A DNA stretch of 64,000 nucleotides from Anaeramoeba ignava (lineage: Eukaryota; Metamonada; Anaeramoebidae), in the NCBI GenBank assembly GCA_028826165.1, contig JAPDFW010000123.1:100776-164775 (forward strand), written 5' to 3'. The translations under genes were made by a program, and so were the position numbers. The notes under the pieces were generated by a model. That model did not search any database. It worked only from the letters and a program-made list of their open reading frames with translations, and was not told the DNA's origin. Every line of letters begins with the position of its first letter. The stretch's first letter is position 1. Of the stretch, positions 36,201 to 47,095 are shown in pieces.

Positions 36201-36431
36201 TATATGGATGAATTCCCTCAAAATTTAACTGATTTAAATATTGAAGAATTAAGTGAAGCTCATGATTATTATGAACTTCATGGAAAAAATCTTGATTTTT
36301 ATTTTGAAAAATTCAAGAAGAAAAAAAATTCAAAAAAGAAAAAGAAAAAGAAAAAGAAAAAGAAGAACAAAAATGAAAATGAGAATGAAAATTTAACAAA
36401 AAAAAATACAAGAAATTGCAATATTTTTTAA
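33275..36431 (+). CDS. Ankyrin-BTB protein built from 21 exons, ten of them single codons
   Basis: Large exons: 33275-33334, 33439-33549, 33635-33730, 33900-33995, 34184-34279, 34513-34608, 34803-34898, 35115-35210, 35440-35547 and 35628-36431. Between them are a 6-nt exon at 33805-33810 and ten 3-nt exons listed separately. The product is 564 aa: ankyrin repeats (about residues 20-290), a degenerate BTB-like segment (FGDAKFKTSDGKEITIHSF), a recognisable BTB/POZ domain (DFTIYVEEKYIKVHKLIL, SDLYRGMFLN), then a poly-Lys tail ending in CNIF, a CaaX-like box. Ankyrin-BTB proteins are typically adaptors for Cullin-3 ubiquitin ligases; that role and membrane tethering by prenylation are inferred. 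The central ankyrin exons are all exactly 96 nt with introns in identical positions, so the repeats arose by duplication of an exon-intron module. Confidence 0.88.
33805..33810 (+). other. 6-nt microexon (GAATAT, Glu-Tyr)
   Basis: Flanked by TTTTAG and GTAATT, with introns of 74 and 89 nt. It is needed to give the linker KEVEYNL (7 residues) between ankyrin repeats; without it the repeat is 32 residues instead of 34. Confidence 0.75.
34051..34126 (+). other. Pair of 3-nt exons: GGA (34051-34053), TCT (34124-34126)
   Basis: Contexts are AATAG|GGA|GTAAAA and TTTAG|TCT|GTAAAT; introns are 55, 70 and 57 nt. They add Gly-Ser, giving linker FRHGSTE and a 34-residue repeat. Confidence 0.8.
34349..34442 (+). 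other. Pair of 3-nt exons: TCT (34349-34351), GGA (34440-34442)
   Basis: Contexts are TTTAG|TCT|GTAAAA and AAAAG|GGA|GTAAAT; introns are 69, 88 and 70 nt. They add Ser-Gly, giving linker AVNSGNG before SVLHWA. Confidence 0.8.
34677..34744 (+). other. Pair of 3-nt exons: AAT (34677-34679), GAT (34742-34744)
   Basis: Contexts are TTTAG|AAT|GTAAAT and TTTAG|GAT|GTAAAA; introns are 68, 62 and 58 nt. They add Asn-Asp, giving DTTNDGR, very close to the ankyrin consensus turn (N)DGR. Confidence 0.83.
34963..35028 (+). other. Pair of 3-nt exons: AGC (34963-34965), TCA (35026-35028)
   Basis: Contexts are AATAG|AGC|GTAAAA and GAAAG|TCA|GTAAAA; introns are 64, 60 and 86 nt. They add Ser-Ser, giving linker SQDSSGN before TCLHFF. 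Confidence 0.8.
35270..35353 (+). other. Pair of 3-nt exons: AAA (35270-35272), GTT (35351-35353)
   Basis: Contexts are AATAG|AAA|GTAATT and AAAAG|GTT|GTAAAT; introns are 59, 78 and 86 nt. They add Lys-Val, giving linker ICNKVRK before TPLEII. Confidence 0.78.
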
Positions 36432-36702
36432 ATTCAATTCAATTCAATTCAATTCAATTCAAAATCGGAAAAAAAAAAAGTAATAAGGAAATATTTTTTT
36501 TTCAATTTTGTTTTGAAAGTTTTAATTTTTTTTTTCTTCCAATTCAATAAAAGTATTTTTTTTTTGTTTTACAAAAGATTCCTTATTATATTATTTTTTT
36601 TTTTTTTGAAAGAAAAAGGAAGAAGAGGAAGAAGAGGAAGAAAGAAAAAAGAAAAAAGAAAAAAGAAAAATAAATCGAATTCTTTCATTTTTCCTTTTTC
36701 AA
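36432..36702. other. Convergent intergenic spacer
   Basis: The 3' ends of the ankyrin-BTB and HRI-like genes face each other here. It holds an AATTC pentamer run (36423-36461), T-rich stretches and a GGAAGAAGA purine run; I see no gene. Confidence 0.7.
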
Positions 36703-39191
36703 TTAAAATTTGGTATCTTGTTGTAAACGATTTTGAAGCATTAAAATTTGTTTTTGTAAATTTTGAAGTTTCTTTTCTTTTCTTGAAAGTTTTTTTTTCA
36801 TTTGATGAATTTTATCAATATTACCAAATAAATTTTTAGATAAAATATCTGAAATTTCTGGACGAGAATTTGGATTAGAACTTGTCATTTCAAGAATTAA
36901 ATTTGAAATCTTTTTTTTTATTATTTTAAATTTTAATTTTTAATTTTTAATTTTTAATAATAAAAATAAAAATAATAATACATCAGGATATTTTTGGATA
37001 AAATTTGAAGGTAATTTATGAGTTTTGCGAAGTTTTAAAATTAGCTTCTTATTTTCTTCTTGAGAAGTAAAAGGATAAAGCAATTCAAATAAAATGATGC
37101 CTAAAGAATAAACATCAGATTTTTGAGAACAATTTTGGGAATTTTCCAATTGTTCTGGACTAATATATTTATTTTTCATTCCCCAATTTTCTTCTCCATA
37201 ACTTATTCCAGTTGAAATTCCAAAGTCACTAATTTTAACTTTGTTTGATCGACTTGGATTTACAAATATATTTTCTGGTTTTAAACGGAAATGAGCGATT
37301 TTTCTTTGATGACAGTACTCAATTCCTTGTAAAATTTGTTGGAAAACATTCTTTACTGCAATAAAATTTATTCCATTTACTTGGTTAATTCTGTTCCATG
37401 ATGCTAAATTGTTGAAATCGCAAAACTCCATTTGAATAAATAGAACAAAATCACATTTTTTTTCTGAAATGACTTTGTGCTGTCTTGAAATGAATGCTTC
37501 TGAAAATCTTTCTATCATGATTCCTACATTTTCTGTTAATTCCTGATCTTTTTGATTTTGTTCTACATCTTCATTGCAAAATATAGTTTCTTGAAAGTTA
37601 TGGTTTTCTTTTGATTTTGTTCTTGAATTAGATTTTGTTCTTGATTTTGATTTTTGGATTTTCTTTTTCTTGAATTTGTTCTTGTCGTTTTCAGTTTGGT
37701 TGAATATCACTTCTTTGTTTTCATCTTCAATAAATTCCACATCTTCCAAATTTTCTAACAAATTTTGTGAAAATTTTGGTATTTTCTGACGATAAAAAAC
37801 ATCATTAGAATCATCAGTAAATAAACCATTATTAATACTATTTTGTGTATTCCCATCATTTTCATCAGTGTTTTCTTGACTGAATCTGGAGTTTTTTCTT
37901 ATTTTTGGTGTAGAATGATCATCATTTGGAAAATTAAAGGAATTTTGATGAGATTTGTTAAAAGATTTTGATGAAAATAAATCACTTTCATTTGAAAGAA
38001 TTTCAGAATCACTTTCTGATTGTGTTAGATCATTAATTGATGAACTTCGAGAAAAAGAAACAGTTTCCTCCCAGAAGTCAAGCCAAGTCTTTTATATATT
38101 TTTATATATATTTATATATTTAATTATTTAATTATTTTTTTATTATTTTTTTAGTTATAATATACACTATAATAACGAACAATGCTTGGGTGACTTAAAG
38201 TTGCTATTTTCTTTACTTTTTCAAGTGCTTCTTTGAGATTTTGTGATACTAATGGTATTTTCTTAATTGCATATTCTTTTCCATCAATAACATTTTTTGA
38301 AGAATAAATAGCTCCATTTGGTCCTTCTCCAATTTTACAAATTTCTCTGAAATTGGAAGAGTACCAATTTAATTTTAAGTAATGTAATGGATTTTCGTAA
38401 TTACTTTGCATTAAATTGGTTGTTGATTGTTGCATTTTTGGTTCTATTGCTGATTGAAATGATGAATTTTGGAAAAATGGAATATCTTTAAATTGTTTTT
38501 CAATTTCTGTTTCCAAAGGTTTTAAGCTTTTAGTTTTTTTCATTGGGGCTTCAATACAAGCCAATTCTGCGTTTCTTTTAATTATTATTTAAATTATTAT
38601 TAAAATTTATTATTAAAATTATTATTAAAATTATTATTAAAATTATTATTAAATTTATTATTAAATTTATATATTATATTTATTATTAAAATTTATATTA
38701 AAATTATTATTAAATTTATTATTAAATTTATTATTAAAATTATTATTAAATTTATTATAAAATTATTATTAAAATTATTATTAAAATTATTATTAAAATT
38801 ATTATTAAAATTATTATTTAATTGATTATTAAAATTATTATTAAAATTATTATATAAAATTTATATTAAATTTTCTATTAAATTTTCTATTAAAATTTTT
38901 GGATTACAAAAACAAATTAGGAAGAGATTGAGAAGTTGTAAATGAATCTTTTGTTTGAAGATTTGATTTGGATTGAAAAAGAAATCTTCGAATAAGATCA
39001 ATTTTAATATTACTTGGAAGAAAATGTTGATCTTGTTCTCTTAAATTAAATTTTGCTTGTAATTGAGGAAAAAGTTGAGAGAATAATTCATTTGTAAATT
39101 TATTTCTTGATGGTTGACGTTTTAATGAACTTGTAGTTAATTGAATTGTTTGTTTTGGTGGAATTGAAGTTGAAAAAGTGTGATTTTGCAT
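36703..39191 (-). CDS. HRI-like eIF2-alpha kinase homologue with degenerate HRD motif
   Basis: Four exons, 39191-38908, 38574-38166, 38088-36982 and 36909-36703, give 668 aa. PEK/GCN2-family features: glycine loop KIGEGPNGAIY, YAIKKI Lys, HPSIVRYYS|TWLDFW, a long acidic/Ser/Lys insert between N-lobe strands, ISDFG, and KYISPEQLENSQNCSQKSDVYS, typical of this family. After the NPNSRPEISDIL end comes a C-terminal coiled coil (KIHQMKKKLSRKEKKLQ) as in HRI. The catalytic loop reads IAHFRLKPENIF: the HRD Arg-Asp pair is Phe-Arg (codons 37288-37290 and 37285-37287). The alpha-C Glu also appears replaced by Lys (EKVKKIATLSH). Activity is therefore doubtful and a regulatory pseudokinase in stress control of translation is inferred. 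The N-terminal 100 residues are Ser/Gln-rich and unassigned. Confidence 0.82.
38580..38900. repeat. ATTATTAAA repeat in HRI-like intron 1
   Basis: Intron 38575-38907 is an array of ATTATTAAAATT / ATTATTAAATTT units; exons join in phase (SLPNLFL|NAELACIE). Confidence 0.88.
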
Positions 39192-39624
39192 TGTCAACCA
39201 AAAAGAAAAAAGAAAAAGAAAAAGAAAAAAAAAAAAGAAAAATGAATTTATAAAAAAAAAAAAGATCATTTTTTGTGTTTTTTTTGTTTTTATTTTATTT
39301 TATATTTTGTTTTATTTTTTTATTTTGGGATTATTTGTCACTTTTTTTAAATTAATTTGTAAATGTTAAATGTTTTGGATTGTGATTAAAAAATATTTAA
39401 ATAAGAAATTTTTTTTTTTTTTTTTTTTTGATCATTTTTATTTTTTTTTTGTTTTTTGGATTAAATTTTTAAATTAAATTTTAAAAAGAAATAATAAGAA
39501 AAATTATTTGGGGAGTTTCTTGATTTAAAATTAATAACTTCTTTTTATCTTTTTGCTTCTTCAAAAAAATATAAAAATTTTATTGATTTAAAAACAAAAA
39601 AAAAGCAAAAAGAAAAAAGAAAAT
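39192..39624. other. Intergenic region upstream of HRI-like kinase
   Basis: Poly-A/T-rich spacer holding AAAAAGAAAAAATGAAT words near the kinase start (minus-sense TTCATTTTTC), a 20-nt poly-T run and no open reading frame of normal composition. Confidence 0.65.
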
Positions 39625-39801
39625 TTATTTTTTCTCTTTTTTATTTTGTAAAGAAACAAAAGGAGAAATTGTTTCATTTAATGTTATTTGTGTTTCTATT
39701 GTTAAATCAAGTCTTGAATCAATTTGTTGTAAAAATTCAGTCATTTTCTCAATTCTTTCATTAATATTTTGAAGATTTTTAATAAATAATTTTTTATCCA
39801 T
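39625..39801 (-). CDS. Small 58-aa coiled-coil protein
   Basis: The ORF starts with ATG at 39801 and ends with TAA at 39625. It is a single amphipathic coiled coil with INERIEKMTEFLQQID in the middle and a Lys-rich end. Codon composition is mixed, unlike the surrounding homopolymers, and the sense-strand leader contains TTTTTCATTTTTTC like other genes, which supports it as real. The IxKMxEFLxxID core recalls small obligate coiled-coil subunits such as BRK1/HSPC300 of the SCAR/WAVE complex, but similarity is weak. I do not assign a function. Confidence 0.5.
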   Translation of the reverse strand: MDKKLFIKNLQNINERIEKMTEFLQQIDSRLDLTIETQITLNETISPFVSLQNKKEKK

Positions 39802-40206
39802 TTTTTTTTAAAAAAAAAGAAAAAGAAAAAATGAAAAATAAATTTAAAAAAAAAATAAATGTAAATTGAATCATTTGATTTAAATCATTTACATAAAATT
39901 TTTTTAAATCGGAAAAAAAAAAAAAAGAAAGTAAATTAAATTTTGATTTGTAATTTTCTTTTTTTTTGAAAATTTTTCCCAAATGGAATAAAAAAAATAA
40001 TTGATTCAAAAAAAAAATTCAAAAAAAAAGAAAGAAAATTAAAAAGAAAATAATTTTTTCAACCAATCCATCAAATATGTTTTCTTTGTTAAAAAAGTTT
40101 CTTAGATAAATTTTGAAAAAAATAGAAGAATAAGAATGAAAGAAATTGTTTTGTTTTGTTTTGTTTTGTTTTGTTTTGTTTTGTTTTGTTTTGTTTTGTT
40201 TTGGAT
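39802..40206. repeat. Spacer with GTTTT pentamer run
   Basis: Contains the leader of the small gene (AAAAAGAAAAAATGAAAAA), A/T-rich sequence, and about 11 GTTTT units at 40147-40202 just after the RasGAP-gene stop. No gene recognised. Confidence 0.75.
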
Positions 40207-43200
40207 TTAATTATCACTTCGACTATAAGAACGAGCTTTACGTAGAGAATTTAACCAACTGGATATTTGAGTTTGGTCAGTAGAGAAAGCGTTTTGGAAT
40301 TTATTTCTTCCTTTAAAAACCAAGAAAACGTGTTTTTTCTTATATAGACTTGGTTCAGCTTGTGAAATTTTGGTATTACTATCAATAACAATTTTCACAA
40401 GAGGTTTATCTTGAGGAGAAGATGGCTCTTTCTTGAAAACTGCAAGAACATCGAATTTCAAAACAACAAAACGCTTTTTAAATTTTTTGTTTGATTGAGA
40501 ATATTGAACCCAACCTTCTTTTGCAGAAGGACTAAACCATATTTTTTTCCAATCGTGTTTTTCATCTGGTTTGAAAATATTACTTGGGGAAGATTTTTTT
40601 GGTTGGTCTTGTGTAAGTTGATTTGTTGGCTGTGTTTCGATATTGGGTTGTTCAACGGGTTGTTTAGGATCTTCTTGTTTTTGTTCTTGAATAATTTTTT
40701 GGGAGGAATTTTGCTTTGTTAACTTCTGTAATTTTGGAGAAGCGATTTTTTTGACTTCTTCCTTTTTATGAGTATTTGTGTTCATTTTTTGAGCTTGATT
40801 TGAGAGGTTAGGAACTTGAATTGGAATTTTTGTGATGGAATTGGTTTGAGATTATTTGTAGTAGTATCAGTATTATTCGAATTATTATTATTATTAAGAG
40901 TATTATTATTATCGTTGCCAATAATGTTATGAGTATTGATATTGTTGTCGATATTGACTCCTTGATTTGTTTCGATAGTGGTTTCTTTTGTTGTTTGTGA
41001 GTCATCATATTGAATGATATTTTCCATTGAATTTTCCTTTGCTATTGATGGAGTTAATGACAAATTATTCTCGTTTTTATACTCTTCGACTCCAATTTGA
41101 AGAGGTTGAATTGTCTTGTTGAAAACAAATAAATCATGTGAGAATTCTTTGAGTTGTTTATCAAGATCAGCAACTCGTTTGATTGATGTTTCAGTAACAA
41201 ATTGTGTATTTGAGTTGACAAATCCTTGAAGAAAATCGTGAATTTTGTTAATAAAATCATCTGGAAGGAAAGGCGTTTCAGAAATTGGCTTGAGAGCAAA
41301 TGCGGCTAAATGTGGTTCAACTGGCTGATCTTCGTTTGGCGGTTGAAGACGTAATCTTGGGATTGTTAGTTTTTTGGCATCAATATTATCGATATTCTTG
41401 AGATTTAATGAAAGGAAGAGATGAATATTTTTGTTATTAAATTACAATTAGATTCTTTCCACGTTTGTTTTTTTTTGTTTAAATATAAAATATAAAATAT
41501 AAATTTTTACAGTTATATCATTTATAAATTGCGAACGTTCTGCAAAACTATTAATGATATCATCATTAATAACTTGCATGTGTCCTCTATTTGAACTAAA
41601 GGTGATGCCATTTGACAAAGCTTGGATAATTGTTGATAATAAAAGAAGACCTCTTCTTGCTTTTTCAGTGAGATTAACTAATGATTCAAAATTATGAATT
41701 TTTATTTTGGATTATTTTGAATTATTTTGGATTGTGAAAAATTACCATCAATAATATGAAATCTATCAGGAGATACCATAATAGGACAAATAACTCTAAG
41801 AAAAATAAATCCACCAACAGCAGAAGAAATGTTATCAGGAAAACGACACATAATTTCGTTTTTCAAAGTAGAAGAAATAACCCGAAAGCCATCGGGAATA
41901 TAAGAAGGGGAATCCCAAAAGGATCGCAAAAACTTATGGAAATAAGTCTTAACACTTGAAATATTCTGGTTGACATCATCGCCATCATCGAGTTTATAGG
42001 GATCCATTTCAAAAGACAATCCACTTGAATTGAGTTCCAAAGTGACATTTGCCAGAACTTTTTTGATATATTCATGACCATAAATCATTGCGTATTTTGT
42101 CATTAATTTAGTTGAAATATCATTTGAGCGAAAGAGTGATCCTGGATTGATTGTTCTTGTAACTTCATGTCCAATTGCGAATTTTATAAAGTTCAATATT
42201 TCTCCAATTTGCTCTACAAAAATCCCAATTGTCTGTCCTAAATGATCTACTGATTCTCGGCAATTGTTGGGATCAATTGCTGCTGTAAAATATTCGATCA
42301 TTTCTTCGCTTAAAACATGTCCTAAATATTCCTTTCCTTTTTCTATTGATTGTTGAAATTCTGCTGTGTCTTTTATTTTGCCTTCAAGCGATTCTTTTAT
42401 TAACCTTAATGATTGTTCTGATAAAATAAAATCTATAATTGATTTGATTGTTTCTCCAACTGCTTTCTTTTTCGTATCAGCAACTAAAGATTTTACAAGC
42501 TAGAAATGATATGATTGTTCAATATTTTTTTTAAATTTTAAATTTTAAATTATGAATTTTGAATATTCAATATTTTTGTTGTTTTACATGAACTTTTCTT
42601 GTCAATCCAAGTTTGAAAAAAAGCTTTGTTAATGTTTCAGAAAATTCTTCAAAATCAACATAACAAGATAGAAATCTATCAATTGTTTGATGAATTCCTG
42701 ATTTTAAGACTTGAATTTTTGGATCTAAATTGGATTTAAATAAAAATATTTGTTTTGTTTTTGTTTTTTTTTTGTAAATTATCAAATGGAATAATAGTCA
42801 AAATTAACCTGTTTTTTCACAATCTCCTAATTTTTCATCTGAAAGTATTTGGAATATTTTATTTGAAATTTCTTCACGAATTAATAATGAGAATAAATAA
42901 TAGAAAAATAACGATTCAATAGAAAAGAATTCATCAGATGTTTCTGATTTTAAAATGTGGTTATTGAGTAATAAATCCTTAATTTTTGTTAAACAATCTA
43001 AAACACTAACTGATGTATTTGACATTTGAAGAATAGTTGATTGAATTTGTAATGTCAATGATTGTGAGAGATTTCCAAGATTATAGGACATCAAAATATA
43101 GATTATAGCATTAAATAGAATTAATTCTGGATCTCTACAAAGAAAGCTCTGTTTTGATTTTAATATAAATTTTAATATAAATTTTAAAATAAATTTTAAA

Positions 43201-46200
43201 ATAAATTTTAATATAAATTTTAATATAAATTTTAATATAAATTTTGAAATAATTTTAATATAAATTTTATTAAAAATTTTAATATAAATTTTAATATAAA
43301 TTTTAATATAAATTTTAAAATAAATTTTAATATAAATTTTGAAATAAATTTTAATATAAATTTTAAATATAAATTTTAATATAAATTTTAATATAAATTT
43401 TAATATAAATTTTAATATAAATTTTAAAATAAATTTTAATATAAATTTTAAAATAAATTTTAATATAAATTTTAAAATAAATTTTAATATAAATTTTAAA
43501 ATAAATTTTAATATAAATTTTAATATAAATTTTAATATAAATTTTAATATAAATTTTAATATAAATTTTAATATAAATTTTAAAATAAATTTTAATATAA
43601 ATTTTAATATAAATTTTAATATAAATTTTAATATAAATTTTAATATAAATTTTAATATAAAATAAATTTTAAAATAAATTTTAATATAAATTTTAATATA
43701 AATTTTAATATAAATTTTAAAATAAATTTTAATATAAATTTTAATATAAATTTTAATATAAATTTTAATATAAATTTTGAAATAAATTTTAAAATAAATT
43801 TTAATAAATTTTAATATAAATTTTAATATAAATTTTAAAATAAATTTTAATATAAATTTTAATATAAATTTTAATATAAATTTTAAAATAAATTTTAATA
43901 TAAATTTTAATAAATTTTAAAATAAAATTTTAATATAAATTTTTAATATAATTTAAATAAATTTTTAATTAAATTTTAAAAAAATTTAATATAAATTTTA
44001 ATATAAATTTTAATATAAATTTTAATATAAATTTTAATATAAATTTTAATATAAATTTTAATATAAATTTTAAAATAAATTTTAATATAAATTTTAATAT
44101 AAATTTTAATATAAATTTTAATATAAATTTTAAAATAAATTTTAAAATATAAATTTTAATATAAATTTTAATATAAATTTTAATATAAATTTTAATATAA
44201 ATTTTAATATAAATTTTAATATAAATTTTGAAATAAATTTTAATATAAATTTTACTGGATTTTTTGTATTTATTGTATGAATCTGTTTAGATGTATTAAG
44301 TAACTCTTTTAATTTTTGATCAGGAGCTGGATAAATTTCAGAAGAAAGAGCTAAAATATTAATAATAATATTTTTCATTTGAAAATAACGGAAAATGATG
44401 TCTTCGGAAAGATTAGCAAATGTAATTAAAGAAAGATTATCGACTTGATTGATATTTGAATCTTTTCTCTTCTTTTTCTTTATAACTTCTTCTACATTCG
44501 TAAAATGTTGGACATGAGTATTAATTCTTTCATTTCCTTGTTGAATCGCAAGATCAATTTTATGATTGGATCTTCTTTGTTCGTCGATTATTTGTCTGAT
44601 TTGAGGTGTGATTTCAACATCTAAAGGTGAAACATGAACAGGTTTTTCCAATTCTTTCATTTTTCTTTCCGTTTCAAAATCAATTATTTTGTTTTCTTGA
44701 GAATCTTCTTCCAATTTATCCTCCAAATTTTCTTGCATTTTTGGATTTTGATTTGTTTGTGAATCATTCATTTCATTTGATTTTTCTTCATTCAATGAAT
44801 GATCTTCATTTTTGGCAAATTTGCTGGTGAATTTATGTGAAAAACCTCGAGATAATAGTGGTTTTTGAAGAAAAGCTGGTTTTTTGTGAGCATTTAAGTT
44901 CAAACTTGTATTCAAGCGTTTAAAAGTGTTTGTTTTTTCTTCGACTTCTTGTTCTTCTGAGTTGTTGTTGTTATTTTTGGATGAAATATCGGAATATTTT
45001 GAATTTGATGATTTGAATCTTTGTGATGTTGTAAATGATGGTATCGATGTTGTTTTGGATATTTGGCTTTTGATTGGTAAATGAGCACTTGTTTGCACTT
45101 TTTTTAATACTCCTTGATCACTTTGTTCTGTTGTTGTTTTTGTTGGTGATAATCCAGATCTTCTTGATTGTAGTCTTTTTATTACATCATCTAATCCACT
45201 TGGAAGTTCACTATTTAAATCAATACTTGTTGATTGATATTGCTTTTGATTTTTAATTTCAAGATGAATTTTAATTTATAAATGAATTTTAATTTTAAAA
45301 TAAATTTTAATTTCAAAATGAATTTTAATTTCAAAATAAATTTCAATTTCAAGATAAATTTCAATTTTAAAATAAATTTCAATTTCAAAATAAATTTTAA
45401 TTTTAATTTTAAAAATGAATTTTAATTTCAAAATAAATTTCAAAATGAATTTTAATTTTAAAATAATTTTAATTTTAAAATAAATTTCAATTTTAAAATA
45501 ATTTTAAAATAATTTTTTAATTTCAAAATAAATTTCAAAATGAATTTTAATTTTAAAAATACAGAAGGAACTGAGGTTGATTTGGTAACTTTGTATTGAT
45601 TCTCCATATTTGGTTTTGTTAATCTTTCTGATAAAGTCTCATAAGAAGTTTTTGTACGAAGATTAGGCTTCCAAGTAACTAAACCAGCAAGAAATTTGAT
45701 AATTTCAGTTGAATTTCCCTTTTAATAAAATTTTTATTTTTAATTCAAAATAAATTTCTAATTTAAAAAATGTCATTTTAAATCATTTAAATTTTACTTC
45801 AATAATATAAGTAGGATCTATTTTATATCCTTTATAAGTGGTTTTTTGAACTAAAGTCATTAATTTTTTTGCTCGAGATTCGAAATCAGGTTCTAAATAA
45901 ACATCATAAAAATCATTTCTTGGAGATAATTCACCTAAAATATTTGTTAAAACAACAGAATCCTTTTTTTTTTTTTTAAAAAATAACAAAAATTAAAATA
46001 ATAAAAATAAGCAAAAAAAAAAATTTCATTAAAAAATTAAAAAAAGTTTTAAAAAAAATGTTTTAAATTGATATTCTACAGTAAAATCATTTGAAAAATT
46101 TGAAACTGAAACTGATTGACCTGATTTTTTTAATTGAAAATTAACCCATCTTTTTAATAATTCAAGTGGTTCAATTTTTCTTATAATTTCAGTTGGTGAT

Positions 46201-46280
46201 TCTTTCAGAATTCTTGCTTCTGGTTTTGATGCTAAAGTTGCTATTGCTTGTAAAGCTATTTGTGGAATTGGTTCATCCAT
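40207..46280 (-). CDS. CH-RasGAP-PH multidomain protein
   Basis: Exons: 46280-46080, 45962-45798, 45718-45563, 45242-44256, 43148-42809, 42724-42588, 42499-41746, 41677-41511 and 41396-40207. A calponin-homology domain ([39 protein letters not shown]) is spread over exons 1-3. A Ser/Asn-rich linker follows, then a RasGAP domain ([12 protein letters not shown]; finger-loop [31 protein letters not shown]), a coiled region, an Asn-rich run, and a C-terminal PH domain ([21 protein letters not shown]). Arg of the finger loop and the FLR motif are present, so GAP activity on a Ras-like GTPase is likely; CH suggests actin linkage. A frame break lies in the last exon: the upstream frame stops at 40782-40784, overlapping the ATG of the PH frame, with no GT available for an intron. 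An indel around 40785-40850 is the simplest explanation. Confidence 0.85.
43150..44253. repeat. TTTTAATATAAA 12-bp repeat in RasGAP-gene intron
   Basis: 1.1 kb of near-perfect AATTTTAATATA 12-bp units with TTTTAAAATAAA variants (about 90 copies) between exons 4 and 5, which join in phase as [12 protein letters not shown]. Confidence 0.92.
45245..45560. repeat. AATTTCAAAATAAATTT repeat in RasGAP-gene intron
   Basis: Intron 45243-45562 of TTTTAATTTCAAAATGAA / TAAATTTCAATTTTAAAA words. Confidence 0.85.
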
Positions 46281-47095
46281 TGTTTATTTTTGATTTTTTG
46301 AATAAAAAGAAAAAAAGAAAAAAAGAAAAATCAAAAAAGAAAAATAAAAAAGAAAAAAAATGAAAAAAAAAAAAAAAACTTTTTTTTCAGTTATTTTTTA
46401 ATTTAAAAAAAAATCTAAAATGATTGAAATAAATAAATAAAATTTAATTTTAAAAACAAATCTAACAAATTTTAAATTAAAATTTAATTTAAAAATAAAA
46501 AGGAGAATTGTTTTATTTGATATTTAGAATTTTCAACTAACAAAAAAAAAATAAAAACAAAAAAGAAAATTCAATCCAAAACAATTCAATTCTAAATCAA
46601 AACAAAAAAAAAAACAGAAAAAAAATTAACAAATTTTGATTATAATTTTGATTATAATTTTGATTATTATTTTTGATGATTAATTTTGATTAATTTTTTG
46701 ATTATAATTTTGATTAATTTTTTGATTATAATTTTGATTATAATTTTTGATTATTATTTTGATTAAATTTTTGATTATTATTTTTGATTATTTTTGATTA
46801 TTATTTTTGATTATTATTTTGATTATTATTTTAATTATTATTTTGATTAAATTTTTGATTATTATTTTGATTATTATTTTGATTATTATTTTTGATTATA
46901 ATTTTTGATTATTATTTTTGATTATTATTTTAATTATTTTGATTATTATTTTTTGATTATTATTTTGATTATTATTTTTGATTATTATTTTTGATTATAA
47001 TTTTGATTAATTTTTGATTATAATTTTGATTAATTTTTGATTATTATTTTTGATTATAATTTTGATTATAATTTTGTAGAAATTTAACTTCGTTA
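46281..47095. repeat. Spacer with TTTTGATTAT array
   Basis: The RasGAP-gene leader (about 46300-46380; TTTTTTTCATTTTTTT in gene sense) is followed by A/T-rich sequence and, at 46637-47075, a TTTTGATTATTA / TTTTGATTATAA array lying downstream of the kinase stop. No gene recognised. Confidence 0.8.

Noticed and set aside
38151-38564. Separate gene starting at 38564
   Set aside because: The codon there is TTG, not ATG; the segment is exon 2 of the HRI-like gene and joins in phase to the exon starting at 39191.
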